DNA from: Nonomuraea dietziae
GTDB taxonomy: Bacteria; Actinomycetota; Actinomycetes; Streptosporangiales; Streptosporangiaceae
Reading direction: 5' to 3'
DNA length: 64,000 nucleotides
NCBI RefSeq assembly: GCF_014195505.1
Contig: NZ_JACIBV010000001.1
Coordinates: 1,116,001-1,180,000 of the forward strand
Positions 45,109 through 52,626 of the stretch are shown piece by piece (position 1 is the first letter of the stretch; the number at the start of each line of letters is the position of its first letter). Under the pieces are notes generated by a model that saw nothing but the letters and a program-made list of their open reading frames with translations, was not told the DNA's origin and made no database searches. A program made the translations under genes and the position numbers.

Positions 45109-45192
45109 GATCTGGCAAGGTTGGCCCATGGCACCTCGACCCGGCGGCCGGTTCGGTCGCCCTGCCCGCACGACGACCGGCGGTGACCGGCG

Positions 45193-45855
45193 GTGAGGGT
45201 CCTCGTCGTCGAGGACTTCGAGGTCCTCGCCCGCTCCATCGGGACCGGGCTGCGCCGCGAGGGCATGGCCGTCGACGTCGTCCTGGATGGAACCGCCGCC
45301 CTCGACCGTCTGGCCGTCACCCGCTACGACGTGGTGATCCTCGACCGCGACCTGCCCGGCGTCCACGGGGACGAGATCTGCAGGCGACTGGCCCACGGCC
45401 GCTGTGAGACCCGCGTGCTGATGCTCACCGCCTCCGGCACGATCGAGGACCGTGTCGACGGGCTCAGCCTCGGCGCCGACGACTACCTGCCCAAGCCGTT
45501 CGCGTTCGCCGAACTGGTCGCCCGCGTCCGGGCCCTGGCCCGGCGCGCCACCCCGCCGCTACCACCCACCCTGGCGTGCGGTGACATCACCCTCGATCCG
45601 GCCCGCCGTACCGCGTCCCGGGCCGGCCGGCGCCTTGAGCTGAGCCCCAGGGAGTTCGCCCTCCTCGAGTGCCTGCTCGCCGTACCCGGCCTGGTCCTCT
45701 CCGCTGAGGAACTGCTCGAACGTGTCTGGGACGAGGCCGCCGACCCCTTCAGCAGTGCCGTCAAACACACCATGCACCGGTTACGGGTCAAGCTCGGCGA
45801 ACCGCCCGTGATCGAGACCATCCGCGAAGGCGGCTACCGCATCGGGCCGTCATGA
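45193..45855 (+). CDS. OmpR/PhoB-family response regulator
   Basis: A 220-residue regulator: VLVVEDFEVLARSIG acidic pocket, phospho-Asp in VVILDRDLPGVHGDE, Lys in ADDYLPKPFAFAELVARV. The C-terminal winged helix is LELSPREFALLECLLAVPG to IETIREGGYRIGP. GTG 45193. Its stop overlaps the kinase ATG (ATGA). Confidence 0.95.
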   Translation: MRVLVVEDFEVLARSIGTGLRREGMAVDVVLDGTAALDRLAVTRYDVVILDRDLPGVHGDEICRRLAHGRCETRVLMLTASGTIEDRVDGLSLGADDYLPKPFAFAELVARVRALARRATPPLPPTLACGDITLDPARRTASRAGRRLELSPREFALLECLLAVPGLVLSAEELLERVWDEAADPFSSAVKHTMHRLRVKLGEPPVIETIREGGYRIGPS

Positions 45856-46964
45856 CCTCCCGGCAGCTCGCCAGAAGGTCCCTGCAGACGCGGCTCGCGC
45901 TCGCCTACGCGGCGGGCATCTACGCCGCCGGAGTCTTGGTGCTGGTATTCGTCGACGTCCCGCTCGCCACCATCCACGCGGCCATCCCCGCAGGCCATCC
46001 CCCATCGAGCGGGATCGCCGCCGGGCCAGGGATCAGCCTGCCCCAACTCCTCATGGGATCCGCCGTCGCCCTGGTCATTCTGGTTCCCGTCGCCCTGACT
46101 CTCGGCTGGTACGTCGCCGGCCGGTTCCTGCACCCGCTGCGCGCCATCACCGCCACCGCCAGAATCATCTCCGCCGGAAACCTCCACCGACGCCTCGACC
46201 TCGGCGAGCCAACGGACGAGCTGACCGAACTCGGCCACACCCTCGACGACCTGTTCACCCGCCTGCAAGCCTCCTTCGACGCCCAACGCCACTTCGTCGC
46301 CAACGCCTCCCACGAGCTGCGCACCCCTCTCGCCGGCCTGCGCACCCTCCTTGAAGTCGCTCTCGCCGACCCCGATGCCGACGCCGACACCCTGCGCTCG
46401 GTTTGCCAGGAGGCCCTCGCCCTGGGCGGACACCAGGAGCGGCTCGTCCAGGCACTGCTCGCGCTGGCCACCAGTGAGCGGGGCGTCACCCGCTGGGACC
46501 GCCTCGACCTCGCCCACGTCGTCGAAGGAGTGCTCGCCTCCCGCCGCGACCAAGCCACAAAGAGGGGCATCGACCTCGCCGAACGCCTGAAGCCCGCAGT
46601 GACAGCCGGGGACCCGAGACTGATCGAGAGCCTCGTCGCCAACCTCATCGACAACGCCATCCGCCACAACCACGAACACGGGCACGTCCAGATCATCACG
46701 CGGAGCTCCGGCACACAGGTGGCCCTTACGGTCGCCAACAGCGGGCCGGCCATCCCCGACGACCAGATCCAGCGCCTCTTTCAACCCTTCCAGAGACTGG
46801 CGCCTGATCGTCACGGCCGTCACGACGGCTACGGCCTCGGCCTCGCCATCGTCAATGCCGTCACCCAAGCTCACCACGCCACCCTCACCGCCGACGCACG
46901 CCCCGAAGGGGGTCTGTCCATCACCGTGCGGTTCGCGCAGGGATCTCATCCGAACCTTCCCTGA
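45852..46964 (+). CDS. membrane sensor histidine kinase
   Basis: A 370-residue HisKA kinase with two membrane helices (about 15-35 and 71-94) enclosing a short, Pro/Gly-rich external loop. HAMP follows (LHPLRAITATARIISAGNLHRRLDL), then the H-box FVANASHELRTPLAGLRTLLE, N-box ESLVANLIDNAIRHN, and GYGLGLAIVNAV. The sensory loop is only about 35 residues, the intramembrane-sensing type often found beside ABC exporters, consistent with the divergent permease. Confidence 0.94.
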   Translation: MTSRQLARRSLQTRLALAYAAGIYAAGVLVLVFVDVPLATIHAAIPAGHPPSSGIAAGPGISLPQLLMGSAVALVILVPVALTLGWYVAGRFLHPLRAITATARIISAGNLHRRLDLGEPTDELTELGHTLDDLFTRLQASFDAQRHFVANASHELRTPLAGLRTLLEVALADPDADADTLRSVCQEALALGGHQERLVQALLALATSERGVTRWDRLDLAHVVEGVLASRRDQATKRGIDLAERLKPAVTAGDPRLIESLVANLIDNAIRHNHEHGHVQIITRSSGTQVALTVANSGPAIPDDQIQRLFQPFQRLAPDRHGRHDGYGLGLAIVNAVTQAHHATLTADARPEGGLSITVRFAQGSHPNLP

Positions 46965-47128
46965 CATCAGGGGACGACTACGCAGGGGCTCGCGGCGGCG
47001 CCGGAGCGCCCCGAGGCGAACGGGCCGTGGTCCTTCGGGGCAGATCCGTCCTCACGCCCGCCCGGCTGGGGACAGCCGGAGACCGTGGAGCGCTCGCAAC
47101 CGGATGGCCGGCAGCCGCGGGGCGGCGG

Positions 47129-48034
47129 TCACGGCTGCCTTCTCGGGTCGAATCCGGTGGTGTCCGCCAGCCGCTGGAACAGGCGGCGCTCGTCCTCGCT
47201 GAGCGGGGCGGGGACCACGATCCTGGTCTCGGCGTACAGGTCGCCGGGCTCTGCCTGGGGGTTGGGCAGGCCACGGCCGTGGAGCCGGAGACGGTCACCG
47301 CTCGAGGTGCCCGGCGGCACCTTGATCAGTTCCGGGCCGGCGGGTGTGTCCACCGGCACGGCGGCTCCCAGCGCGGCCTCCCACGGAGCCAGACGAAGCT
47401 CTACGTGGATGTCGCGCCCCCGGACCCGGTACTTCGGGTGGTCGGCGATGCGTACCACGAGGAAGAGATCGCCGTCAGGCGCTCCCGCCCTGCCGCGCCC
47501 GCCCTGCCCGGGGATCCGGAGGCGCTGGCCCGCGACGAATCCGGGAGGGATCACGATCTCCATCCGGTGGCGGCCGTCGAGGGTGAGGACGCGGCGGGCG
47601 CCGTGGTAGGCCTCCTCGACGGTGATCTCGAGCTCGGCCTCCTGGTGGGCGCCCGCGGCGGAGGCCCATCCCTGGTACGTCCGCTCGCCGTACAGGTCGC
47701 CGAACAGGTCACCGAACCCGGGAGCCGCCGTCCAGGCCGGGGCGGGCCCCGGTGTCGGCGCTCCTCTCCGGACCCGTACGTGCGGCTGCATGTCGAAGTC
47801 CCAGCCTGCCGAAGCCCGCTGGACGCCCTGCGCGGCCGCGTCGTAGCGCCTGCGCGCCGCAGGGTCACCCAGGACGCGGTAGGCCTCGGTGATCTCTTTG
47901 AAGCGCTCCTCGGCGCCGGGCTCACGATTGACGTCAGGGTGGTAGAGGCGGGCCAGCCTGCGGTAGGCGCGCTGGATCTCCTCCTGGCTCGCAGTCCTGG
48001 CGACCTCCAGCGCCTGGTAGAAATCCTTCGCCAT
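47129..48034 (-). CDS. DnaJ-type co-chaperone (CbpA class)
   Basis: A 301-residue J-protein. J domain at 1-70 with HPD in LARLYHPDVNREPG; a short G-rich linker; two C-terminal substrate-binding domains (QEAELEITVEEAYHGARRVLTL, GDLFLVVRIADHPKYRVRGRDIHVELRLAPWEAALGAAV, PQAEPGDLYAETRIVVP). The cysteine zinc finger of DnaJ is absent, hence class B. It lies 276 nt downstream of hsp20 in the same direction. Confidence 0.94.
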   Translation of the reverse strand: MAKDFYQALEVARTASQEEIQRAYRRLARLYHPDVNREPGAEERFKEITEAYRVLGDPAARRRYDAAAQGVQRASAGWDFDMQPHVRVRRGAPTPGPAPAWTAAPGFGDLFGDLYGERTYQGWASAAGAHQEAELEITVEEAYHGARRVLTLDGRHRMEIVIPPGFVAGQRLRIPGQGGRGRAGAPDGDLFLVVRIADHPKYRVRGRDIHVELRLAPWEAALGAAVPVDTPAGPELIKVPPGTSSGDRLRLHGRGLPNPQAEPGDLYAETRIVVPAPLSEDERRLFQRLADTTGFDPRRQP

Positions 48035-48310
48035 CGCCCGACCCCTTGGTCACTGCGTGAAGCTCGGGAAGGCCGGCCGTCTCGGGTCAGTCCGGCTCGG
48101 CGTTTCCACGGTTCCTTTTGCCCGCCCGCCCGGTGACCGGCTCGGGGGTCGCCGCGTGCCGTCGGCCCGGCCGGCGGACCACTGCGTGGCCGACCTGGAG
48201 CAGGTCGGCGACCTGCCGAACGCGGAGGGTGACGAGCGGCCTCCCGGCCGGGGGCGGGCCACGGGACCATGCGCGACGGTGCCGCGCCATGGCCCGCCCC
48301 CCGGAGCGGG

Positions 48311-48745
48311 TCAGGCGTTGATGGCCTTGCTGTCGCCGCGGCTGATCTCCACCTTGCGCGGCTTGGCCTTCTCCATCACGGGGATGTGCACGGTGAGGAC
48401 ACCGTTGGCGTATTCGGCGTCGATCCTGTCGCTGTCGAGGTGCTCGGACAGGTAGACGCGGCGGGTGAAGGCTCCCATCACCCGTTCGCGGACGAAGACG
48501 CGCTCGTCCTGGCCGAACTCCTCCTCGCGGCGGGCGCTCACCGACAGCACCCCGCGGTCGACGGTGACCTCGATGGAGTCGGGGTCGATACCGGGCAGAT
48601 CGAACCGCAGCACCACGTCGCCGGCGCGGCGGATTCCGTCCATCGGCATGATCGCGCCGGCGCCCTCGGCGGCGGCCTGGCGGGTCAGCCGATCGAACTG
48701 ACGCTCGAACTCCTGCACGAACGGGTCGATCGACGTCAGCAGCAT
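48311..48745 (-). CDS. hsp20: Hsp20/alpha-crystallin small heat-shock protein
   Basis: A 144-residue small heat-shock protein. The alpha-crystallin domain runs about 38-135: DVVLRFDLPGIDPDSIEVTVDRGVLSVSARR and the AxxxxGVLxV-type AEYANGVLTVHIPV near 112-125. It prevents aggregation of unfolded proteins. Upstream are a strong-looking promoter and an inverted repeat. Confidence 0.95.
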   Translation of the reverse strand: MLLTSIDPFVQEFERQFDRLTRQAAAEGAGAIMPMDGIRRAGDVVLRFDLPGIDPDSIEVTVDRGVLSVSARREEEFGQDERVFVRERVMGAFTRRVYLSEHLDSDRIDAEYANGVLTVHIPVMEKAKPRKVEISRGDSKAINA

Positions 48746-48804
48746 CGTGCCTCACCTCCGAAGATCTCCCGGGGCCGACGGCACCCGGGATGCCTGTTCT
48801 GCCA

Positions 48805-48855
48805 AGAGGAAACCTCTAATCCAGATTGTAGATAACCTCGGTGCCCAATTGTCAA
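48805..48855 (-). promoter_or_regulatory. hsp20 promoter with inverted repeat at the transcription start
   Basis: On the minus strand TTGACA (48855-48850) and TACAAT (48830-48825) are separated by 19 nt. Just downstream, AGAGG (48805-48809) and CCTCT (48813-48817) form an inverted repeat around AAA, covering the expected start near 48818. The -35 box overlaps the stop codon of the MerR stub. A repressor site is likely (inference). Confidence 0.6.
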
Positions 48856-48986
48856 CTCCTTCGAGGGCGATCCTCTGCGGGATCCGGCGCCACCGCTTCG
48901 GACACCGCCTCCAGGCCGAGCACCTGGGCGGCCTGGCCGGTGGTGTAGGCGGGATAGTCCAGATGGTGGAGCCGTTCGACCGACAT
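48852..48986 (-). pseudogene. truncated MerR-type regulator fragment (44 codons)
   Basis: ATG 48986 opens MSVERLHHLDYPAYTTGQAA, then QVLGLEAVSEAVAPDP, and stops at 48852. LDYPAYTTGQAAQVLGL is the first helix-turn-helix segment of MerR-type regulators that commonly sit beside actinobacterial hsp20 genes; the rest of the DNA-binding and effector domains is missing. Likely a remnant of the original heat-shock regulator. Confidence 0.5.
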
Positions 48987-49122
48987 GAAGTACGGCGGTC
49001 ACTCGCCCGGTACGCGAAGAAGGAAGAAGGGGGTTGACAGATTCTTGCAGCACTGGCTATAGAAAATGTGTATCGGTCGATGACCTGGCGGCGCTGTCAG
49101 AGGTTTCCGGGGAGGGATCGAC

Positions 49123-49398
49123 ATGCAGGATCTGGCCACGCGGCGCGTGGACGGTGAGTTCGCGGAGCTGATCTGCGCCGACGATCAGTGGCTGCGAGAA
49201 ACGTTCGACGCCCTGATCGCGGCAAGTTATGGGCCGCCACCTGCCGGTCCCTGGCCGCCTGCCCCTCCTCGGACGCCGCCGACCGGGCCGTCGCACCGGC
49301 GGCTTCACCTCCGGCGCGACGGTCGGATGCTGGAAGGCGTCCTGGTGGCGAAGCCGTCAGGCCTCCGGCTCGGCCGCTCACCGCCGAACCCGTCGTGA
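49123..49398 (+). CDS. small Pro-rich protein of unknown function
   Basis: A 91-residue ORF: MQDLATRRVDGEFAELICAD, then DQWLRETFDALIAASYGPPP and a Pro/Arg-rich remainder. The N-terminal 40 residues look like real protein (acidic, helical) of a type I have seen in actinomycete accessory regions; the C-terminal half could be out of its original frame. GGGGAGGG precedes ATG 49123. Gaps on both sides hold no other gene. Confidence 0.5.
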   Translation: MQDLATRRVDGEFAELICADDQWLRETFDALIAASYGPPPAGPWPPAPPRTPPTGPSHRRLHLRRDGRMLEGVLVAKPSGLRLGRSPPNPS

Positions 49399-49665
49399 TC
49401 CGGCCGTGCGTCCTCAGACGTCGACCGGCGACCCGGTCGGCACCTCCATCACACGGCGCAGGAAGGGGGAAGTGAACACATCCGAGAACACGTACTCATA
49501 CCTCGCTCCAAGCTCATGTCATCGGGCCGGCGGGACTCTTCCCCGCCGGCCCTTTCCAATCAGCCGGCCTGAGACCCTGCGCTTCCGTCTCCGAGCGTGG
49601 TCGTCGCAGTCCGCCACCCACCTCGGCGTGGGTCAGGCGATCCGCGCGAGCGTCTCGCCTCGCCG

Positions 49666-49948
49666 TCAAGGAGCGAAGACGCCGCCGCGGCGGCCGAAGG
49701 GCGCGGTGGCGAACCGGAAGGCGATCTTGGCGGGAGTCAGCCAGCGGACGCGTGCACCGTTGCGCGTTCGGCTGATCACCTTGTCGGCCAGGATCGACAG
49801 CACCTGGCCGTCGCGGTTGGAAAACAGCACGCGCGTCTGCTCGGGGATGACGGCCATCTCCCACGCGCCCGGTCTGCTCGTCGCGTTTCCAGGCGATGCC
49901 GTAGCGCAGGGTGAGCACGAAACCCGTGATGAGTGCCCGGCTGACCAC
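49666..49948 (-). pseudogene. frameshifted remnant, possibly of a MobF-type relaxase
   Basis: Two frames combine: from GTG 49948, VSRALITGFVLTLRYGIAWK and RDEQTGRVG, then with a shift near 49860 AWEMAVIPEQTRVLFSNRDG and QVLSILADKVI, ending near 49666. W/F-E-x-x-x-IPE...FS.R is reminiscent of the MobF/TrwC relaxase region, but the match is from memory and short. No intact mobilisation gene is nearby. Confidence 0.3.
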
Positions 49949-50087
49949 CGGGCGATCCAGTGAGGCGACTGGTCGCCCAGCCCCGCGTTCGCCCCCCCGT
50001 ACGTCAGGTCGATCAACAAGTGCGGCGCGTCGTCAACGGGGCGAACATGGCTTGATGCGGCGGCGGTACGCCTGCAGGGCTCGTCCG

Positions 50088-50390
50088 CTACTGGATGACC
50101 TCATAGATCTCCTTGTAGCCGGATTTTGCGTTGTTGTTCATGGCGTCGATCATTGCCTGCGTGTTCTCGTCTGGATTCACGAAGGCCTGGCGCTCCATGG
50201 CGAAGTACTGGTCCAGACTGTCGAACTCCCATTGACAGACGACCGTATCCATAGGGCCCGCATAATCCACGTAGATTCGCAGATTCGTGTACCCCGCCTC
50301 TTCAAACACACTGGTGAGGGTCTTGAACGCTGCCACGATCTCCGGCGCCTTCCCACGTTCGGCTTGGAAGACCTCGCGCATCATGTACAT
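50088..50390 (-). CDS. small dimeric alpha/beta-barrel-like protein
   Basis: A 100-residue protein (MYMMREVFQAERGKAPEIVA, VDYAGPMDTVVCQWEFDSLDQYF). The pattern of a beta strand, helix, then VCQWEF strand fits the NIPSNAP/antibiotic-monooxygenase-like ferredoxin fold. The base composition is less GC-rich than neighbours (AAT, AAC codons in MNNNAKSGYKEIYE), suggesting acquisition. ATG 50390; no clear ribosome binding site. Confidence 0.6.
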   Translation of the reverse strand: MYMMREVFQAERGKAPEIVAAFKTLTSVFEEAGYTNLRIYVDYAGPMDTVVCQWEFDSLDQYFAMERQAFVNPDENTQAMIDAMNNNAKSGYKEIYEVIQ

Positions 50391-51063
50391 GGTCTGGCTT
50401 CACTTTCCCGCCTGCGCAGTAATTAATTGATCAGTCTCACGCTAGATCACCTAACGCGCCCCGCGGCGGAGACACGCAGGCGGAGACGGACCGCCAAACG
50501 CGGCCAACAGTAGGCTGAGCCGCCCGCCCTGCGGAATGAGGTACTCGCCCGCCTGCACCTGCGGTTTTCCGCACCTCGGGGACGGCCATGCGCCTCATTC
50601 CTGACCCCTCCCCGCCCTTCGTAGCTGGGGGGCATGACACTCCGGCTGGTTGAGACCGTGCTGCGCGAACTCGTGGCCGGCGCGGTGTCCCGCCGGCGAA
50701 AGGCGCTCCTTGGCATGCTTTCACTGCGCTCTGCGCCCACGTGCATGGCCTGTTCTCACCGATTCTCGGCCGGACCCTCGTTGCCGCCGTGCTGCTCTAC
50801 TTCTCGGCTACATCTGCCCGCGCAGCCAAGGCGTCCGCGAGGGAGCCTTAGTGGCAGTTCACGACAAGAGGTGCGGCCCGTTTCTGCCGTATCCCGGTAG
50901 CACCCCTTCGTGGCGCGTGAGGCCAGTCGTAGGGTCGGCACAAATCGTGCCGACCCATTGCGGTGAGACGATGGGTGTGCCCCCAGGTGGGGGCACTGGT
51001 GCAACCGAAGTCCCAGGTGAGTTGTACGCGGCGATCCGCCGTCATTCCCGCGCAGGCTCGCCG
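50391..51063. other. 673-nt gap with no convincing gene
   Basis: Only short, low-quality ORFs occur (e.g. one from ATG 50634). A hydrophobic stretch in another frame near 50745-50850 (GRTLVAAVLLYFSATSARAA) hints at a decayed membrane protein but has no start or continuous frame. No repeat or RNA structure stands out. Confidence 0.5.
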
Positions 51064-51561
51064 TCAGCGGCCTGCGTGAGGATGCGCAGCCAACTGCCTG
51101 CGAATCAGCGGGGCGGTGCGGTAGGCGACGATCTCGCGGGTGACTAATGACGTCGTGGTGCGTTCGACGCCCGGGATGGCGAGTATCATCCCGGCGATGC
51201 GGTACAGGTCGTCGCCGTCGGCAGCCACGGCCTGTACCAGCAGGTCGGTCGGACCGCTGACGCTGTAGACCTGGAGCACTTCGGGGATTCCGGCCAAGGC
51301 CTCTGCGACCTCGTCGAGCATGCGCTGAACCACCTGCACCGCAGCGAAGACGGTCAGCGGGCAACCGAGCCGCCGCGGGCTGACCCGGCGTTCGAAGGAC
51401 TCAAGCCCGCCCCCCTCTTCCAGCTTCGCAAGCCTGGCCTGCACGGTGTTGCGGGACAGGCCGATCTGGTCCGCCAGGGCGACGGTGGTGGAGCGCGGAT
51501 GGTCGATCAGGGCCAGAAGCAGGCGGGCATCCGTTTCATCGATCCGATCACCACTGGGCAT
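51064..51561 (-). CDS. Lrp/AsnC-family transcriptional regulator
   Basis: A 165-residue regulator: HTH DETDARLLLALIDHPRSTTVALADQIGLSRNTVQARLAKLEEGGGLESFERRV, then the ligand-binding RAM domain (LTVFAAVQVVQRMLDEVAEALAGIPEVLQVYSVSGPTDLLVQAVAAD). ATG 51561 chosen because of GGAG 9 nt upstream and family length; an upstream ATG at 51603 would add 14 residues. Divergent from the racemase, which it likely controls. Confidence 0.92.
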   Translation of the reverse strand: MPSGDRIDETDARLLLALIDHPRSTTVALADQIGLSRNTVQARLAKLEEGGGLESFERRVSPRRLGCPLTVFAAVQVVQRMLDEVAEALAGIPEVLQVYSVSGPTDLLVQAVAADGDDLYRIAGMILAIPGVERTTTSLVTREIVAYRTAPLIRRQLAAHPHAGR

Positions 51562-51620
51562 TCCGCTCTTCTCCTCACCCTGCACATCCTGGGCTTTGCG
51601 CATAATGCTGAAATATCAAA

Positions 51621-51633
51621 GCACAACTTGTGC
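51621..51633. promoter_or_regulatory. GCACAACTTGTGC palindrome, AsnC operator candidate
   Basis: A perfect inverted repeat (6-bp arms, 1-nt centre) in the 128-nt region between the Lrp/AsnC gene and the racemase. Lrp-type proteins bind 13-15 bp palindromes of this type. Confidence 0.5.
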
Positions 51634-51689
51634 ATATTCGCGCCCCATGCTGTGATCTGCAGGCATTACGCACGGATCGAGGGAGTTAC

Positions 51690-52469
51690 GTGAAGCATCT
51701 CGGCATCATTGCGCACAGCGTCGAAGGCGCAGCGCTCTGCTTTCAGACGTTCTGTCAGGAAGGGTTCCGTCAGCTCGGCCCACACGAGCATCCCGACGTC
51801 AGCCTCGACTGCATCGCCATGGGACGCAGCATGCCCCACTGGGACAGGGGGGAGTACGGGCCGATCCGCTCGATACTCGCCGAGAGTGCGCGGCGGCTCG
51901 CCGGTGCGGGCGCGGACTTCTTCGTCTGTCCGGACAATACCGCGCACATGGCCCTCGAACTACCGGGAGACGATCTGGCCATTCCTGGCCTGCACATCGC
52001 CGACGTCGTCGCCGACCGTGCGGCAAGCGAAGGCCATAGGCGCGTCGGCGTCCTCGGGACCAGGTATCTCATGGACGGTCCCGTGTACGGCAGGGCGCTC
52101 GCGGAGCGGGGCATCGCGTCTCAGGTCCCTCCCGCCGCCGACCGCGAGAGGATCAACACGATCATCTTCGACGAGCTCGTCAACGGCGTGTTCACCGAGA
52201 GCTCACGGCAGGAATACGCGCGTGTCATCGCGGACCTCGCCGACAGCGGCTGCGACGCCGTGGCCCTGGTGTGCACTGAGATCCCGCTCCTGGTGACGCC
52301 GGACGTCTCCTCGCTGCCCACCCTCGATTCCACTCGCCTCCTGGCAGGCGCCGCGTTCGACACCGCCATCGGCCGGCGCGCCCTTCCCTCATGGCGCGGC
52401 GGCCCCGTTCGCGGTCGCGACCTCCCGGCTCAGCCGACGGGCGGAGCAGCGCGGACCCGTACATCTTGA
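51690..52469 (+). CDS. aspartate/glutamate racemase-family protein
   Basis: A 259-residue racemase: LGIIAHSVEGAALCFQTFCQEG at the N-terminus, first catalytic Cys in FFVCPDNTAHMAL and second in AVALVCTEIPLLV, both present. Substrate may be Asp, Glu or a hydantoin. GTG 51690 with GGGAG 4 nt upstream. The last about 25 residues (Pro/Arg/Gly-rich) appear to be read-through into unrelated DNA. Confidence 0.88.
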   Translation: MKHLGIIAHSVEGAALCFQTFCQEGFRQLGPHEHPDVSLDCIAMGRSMPHWDRGEYGPIRSILAESARRLAGAGADFFVCPDNTAHMALELPGDDLAIPGLHIADVVADRAASEGHRRVGVLGTRYLMDGPVYGRALAERGIASQVPPAADRERINTIIFDELVNGVFTESSRQEYARVIADLADSGCDAVALVCTEIPLLVTPDVSSLPTLDSTRLLAGAAFDTAIGRRALPSWRGGPVRGRDLPAQPTGGAARTRTS

Positions 52470-52509
52470 GGGCGGATCCCTCGCGATCGCGTATCAGGCA
52501 GAGCGCGGC

Positions 52510-52614
52510 TCAGCCCAGGCCTGCGCCGAGGCCGCGGGTCCCGCCGGTGATCACGATCGCCTTAGCGACGCGCGGAGCGCGCTCAACGGTCGCAGGCGCA
52601 TGGTGATCGGCCAT
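52510..52614 (-). pseudogene. stub of a short-chain dehydrogenase (34 codons)
   Basis: ATG 52614 opens a frame ending AKAIVITGGTRGLGAGLG, the Rossmann TGGTRGLGxG of an SDR, then TGA at 52510. In the next frame LSRALPDTRS seems to continue the helix, so a frameshift plus deletion removed the gene. The region lies just before qcrB. Confidence 0.5.
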
Positions 52615-52626
52615 GCAAACCCTAGC

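Noticed and set aside
49123..49398. A type II toxin-antitoxin or integrase assignment for the small 91-residue protein
   Set aside because: No motif supports it; left as unknown.
50634..50900. 88-codon ORF from ATG 50634
   Set aside because: The first 20 residues look plausible but the rest is Ser/Pro/Arg noise, and there is no neighbour support or homology I recognise.
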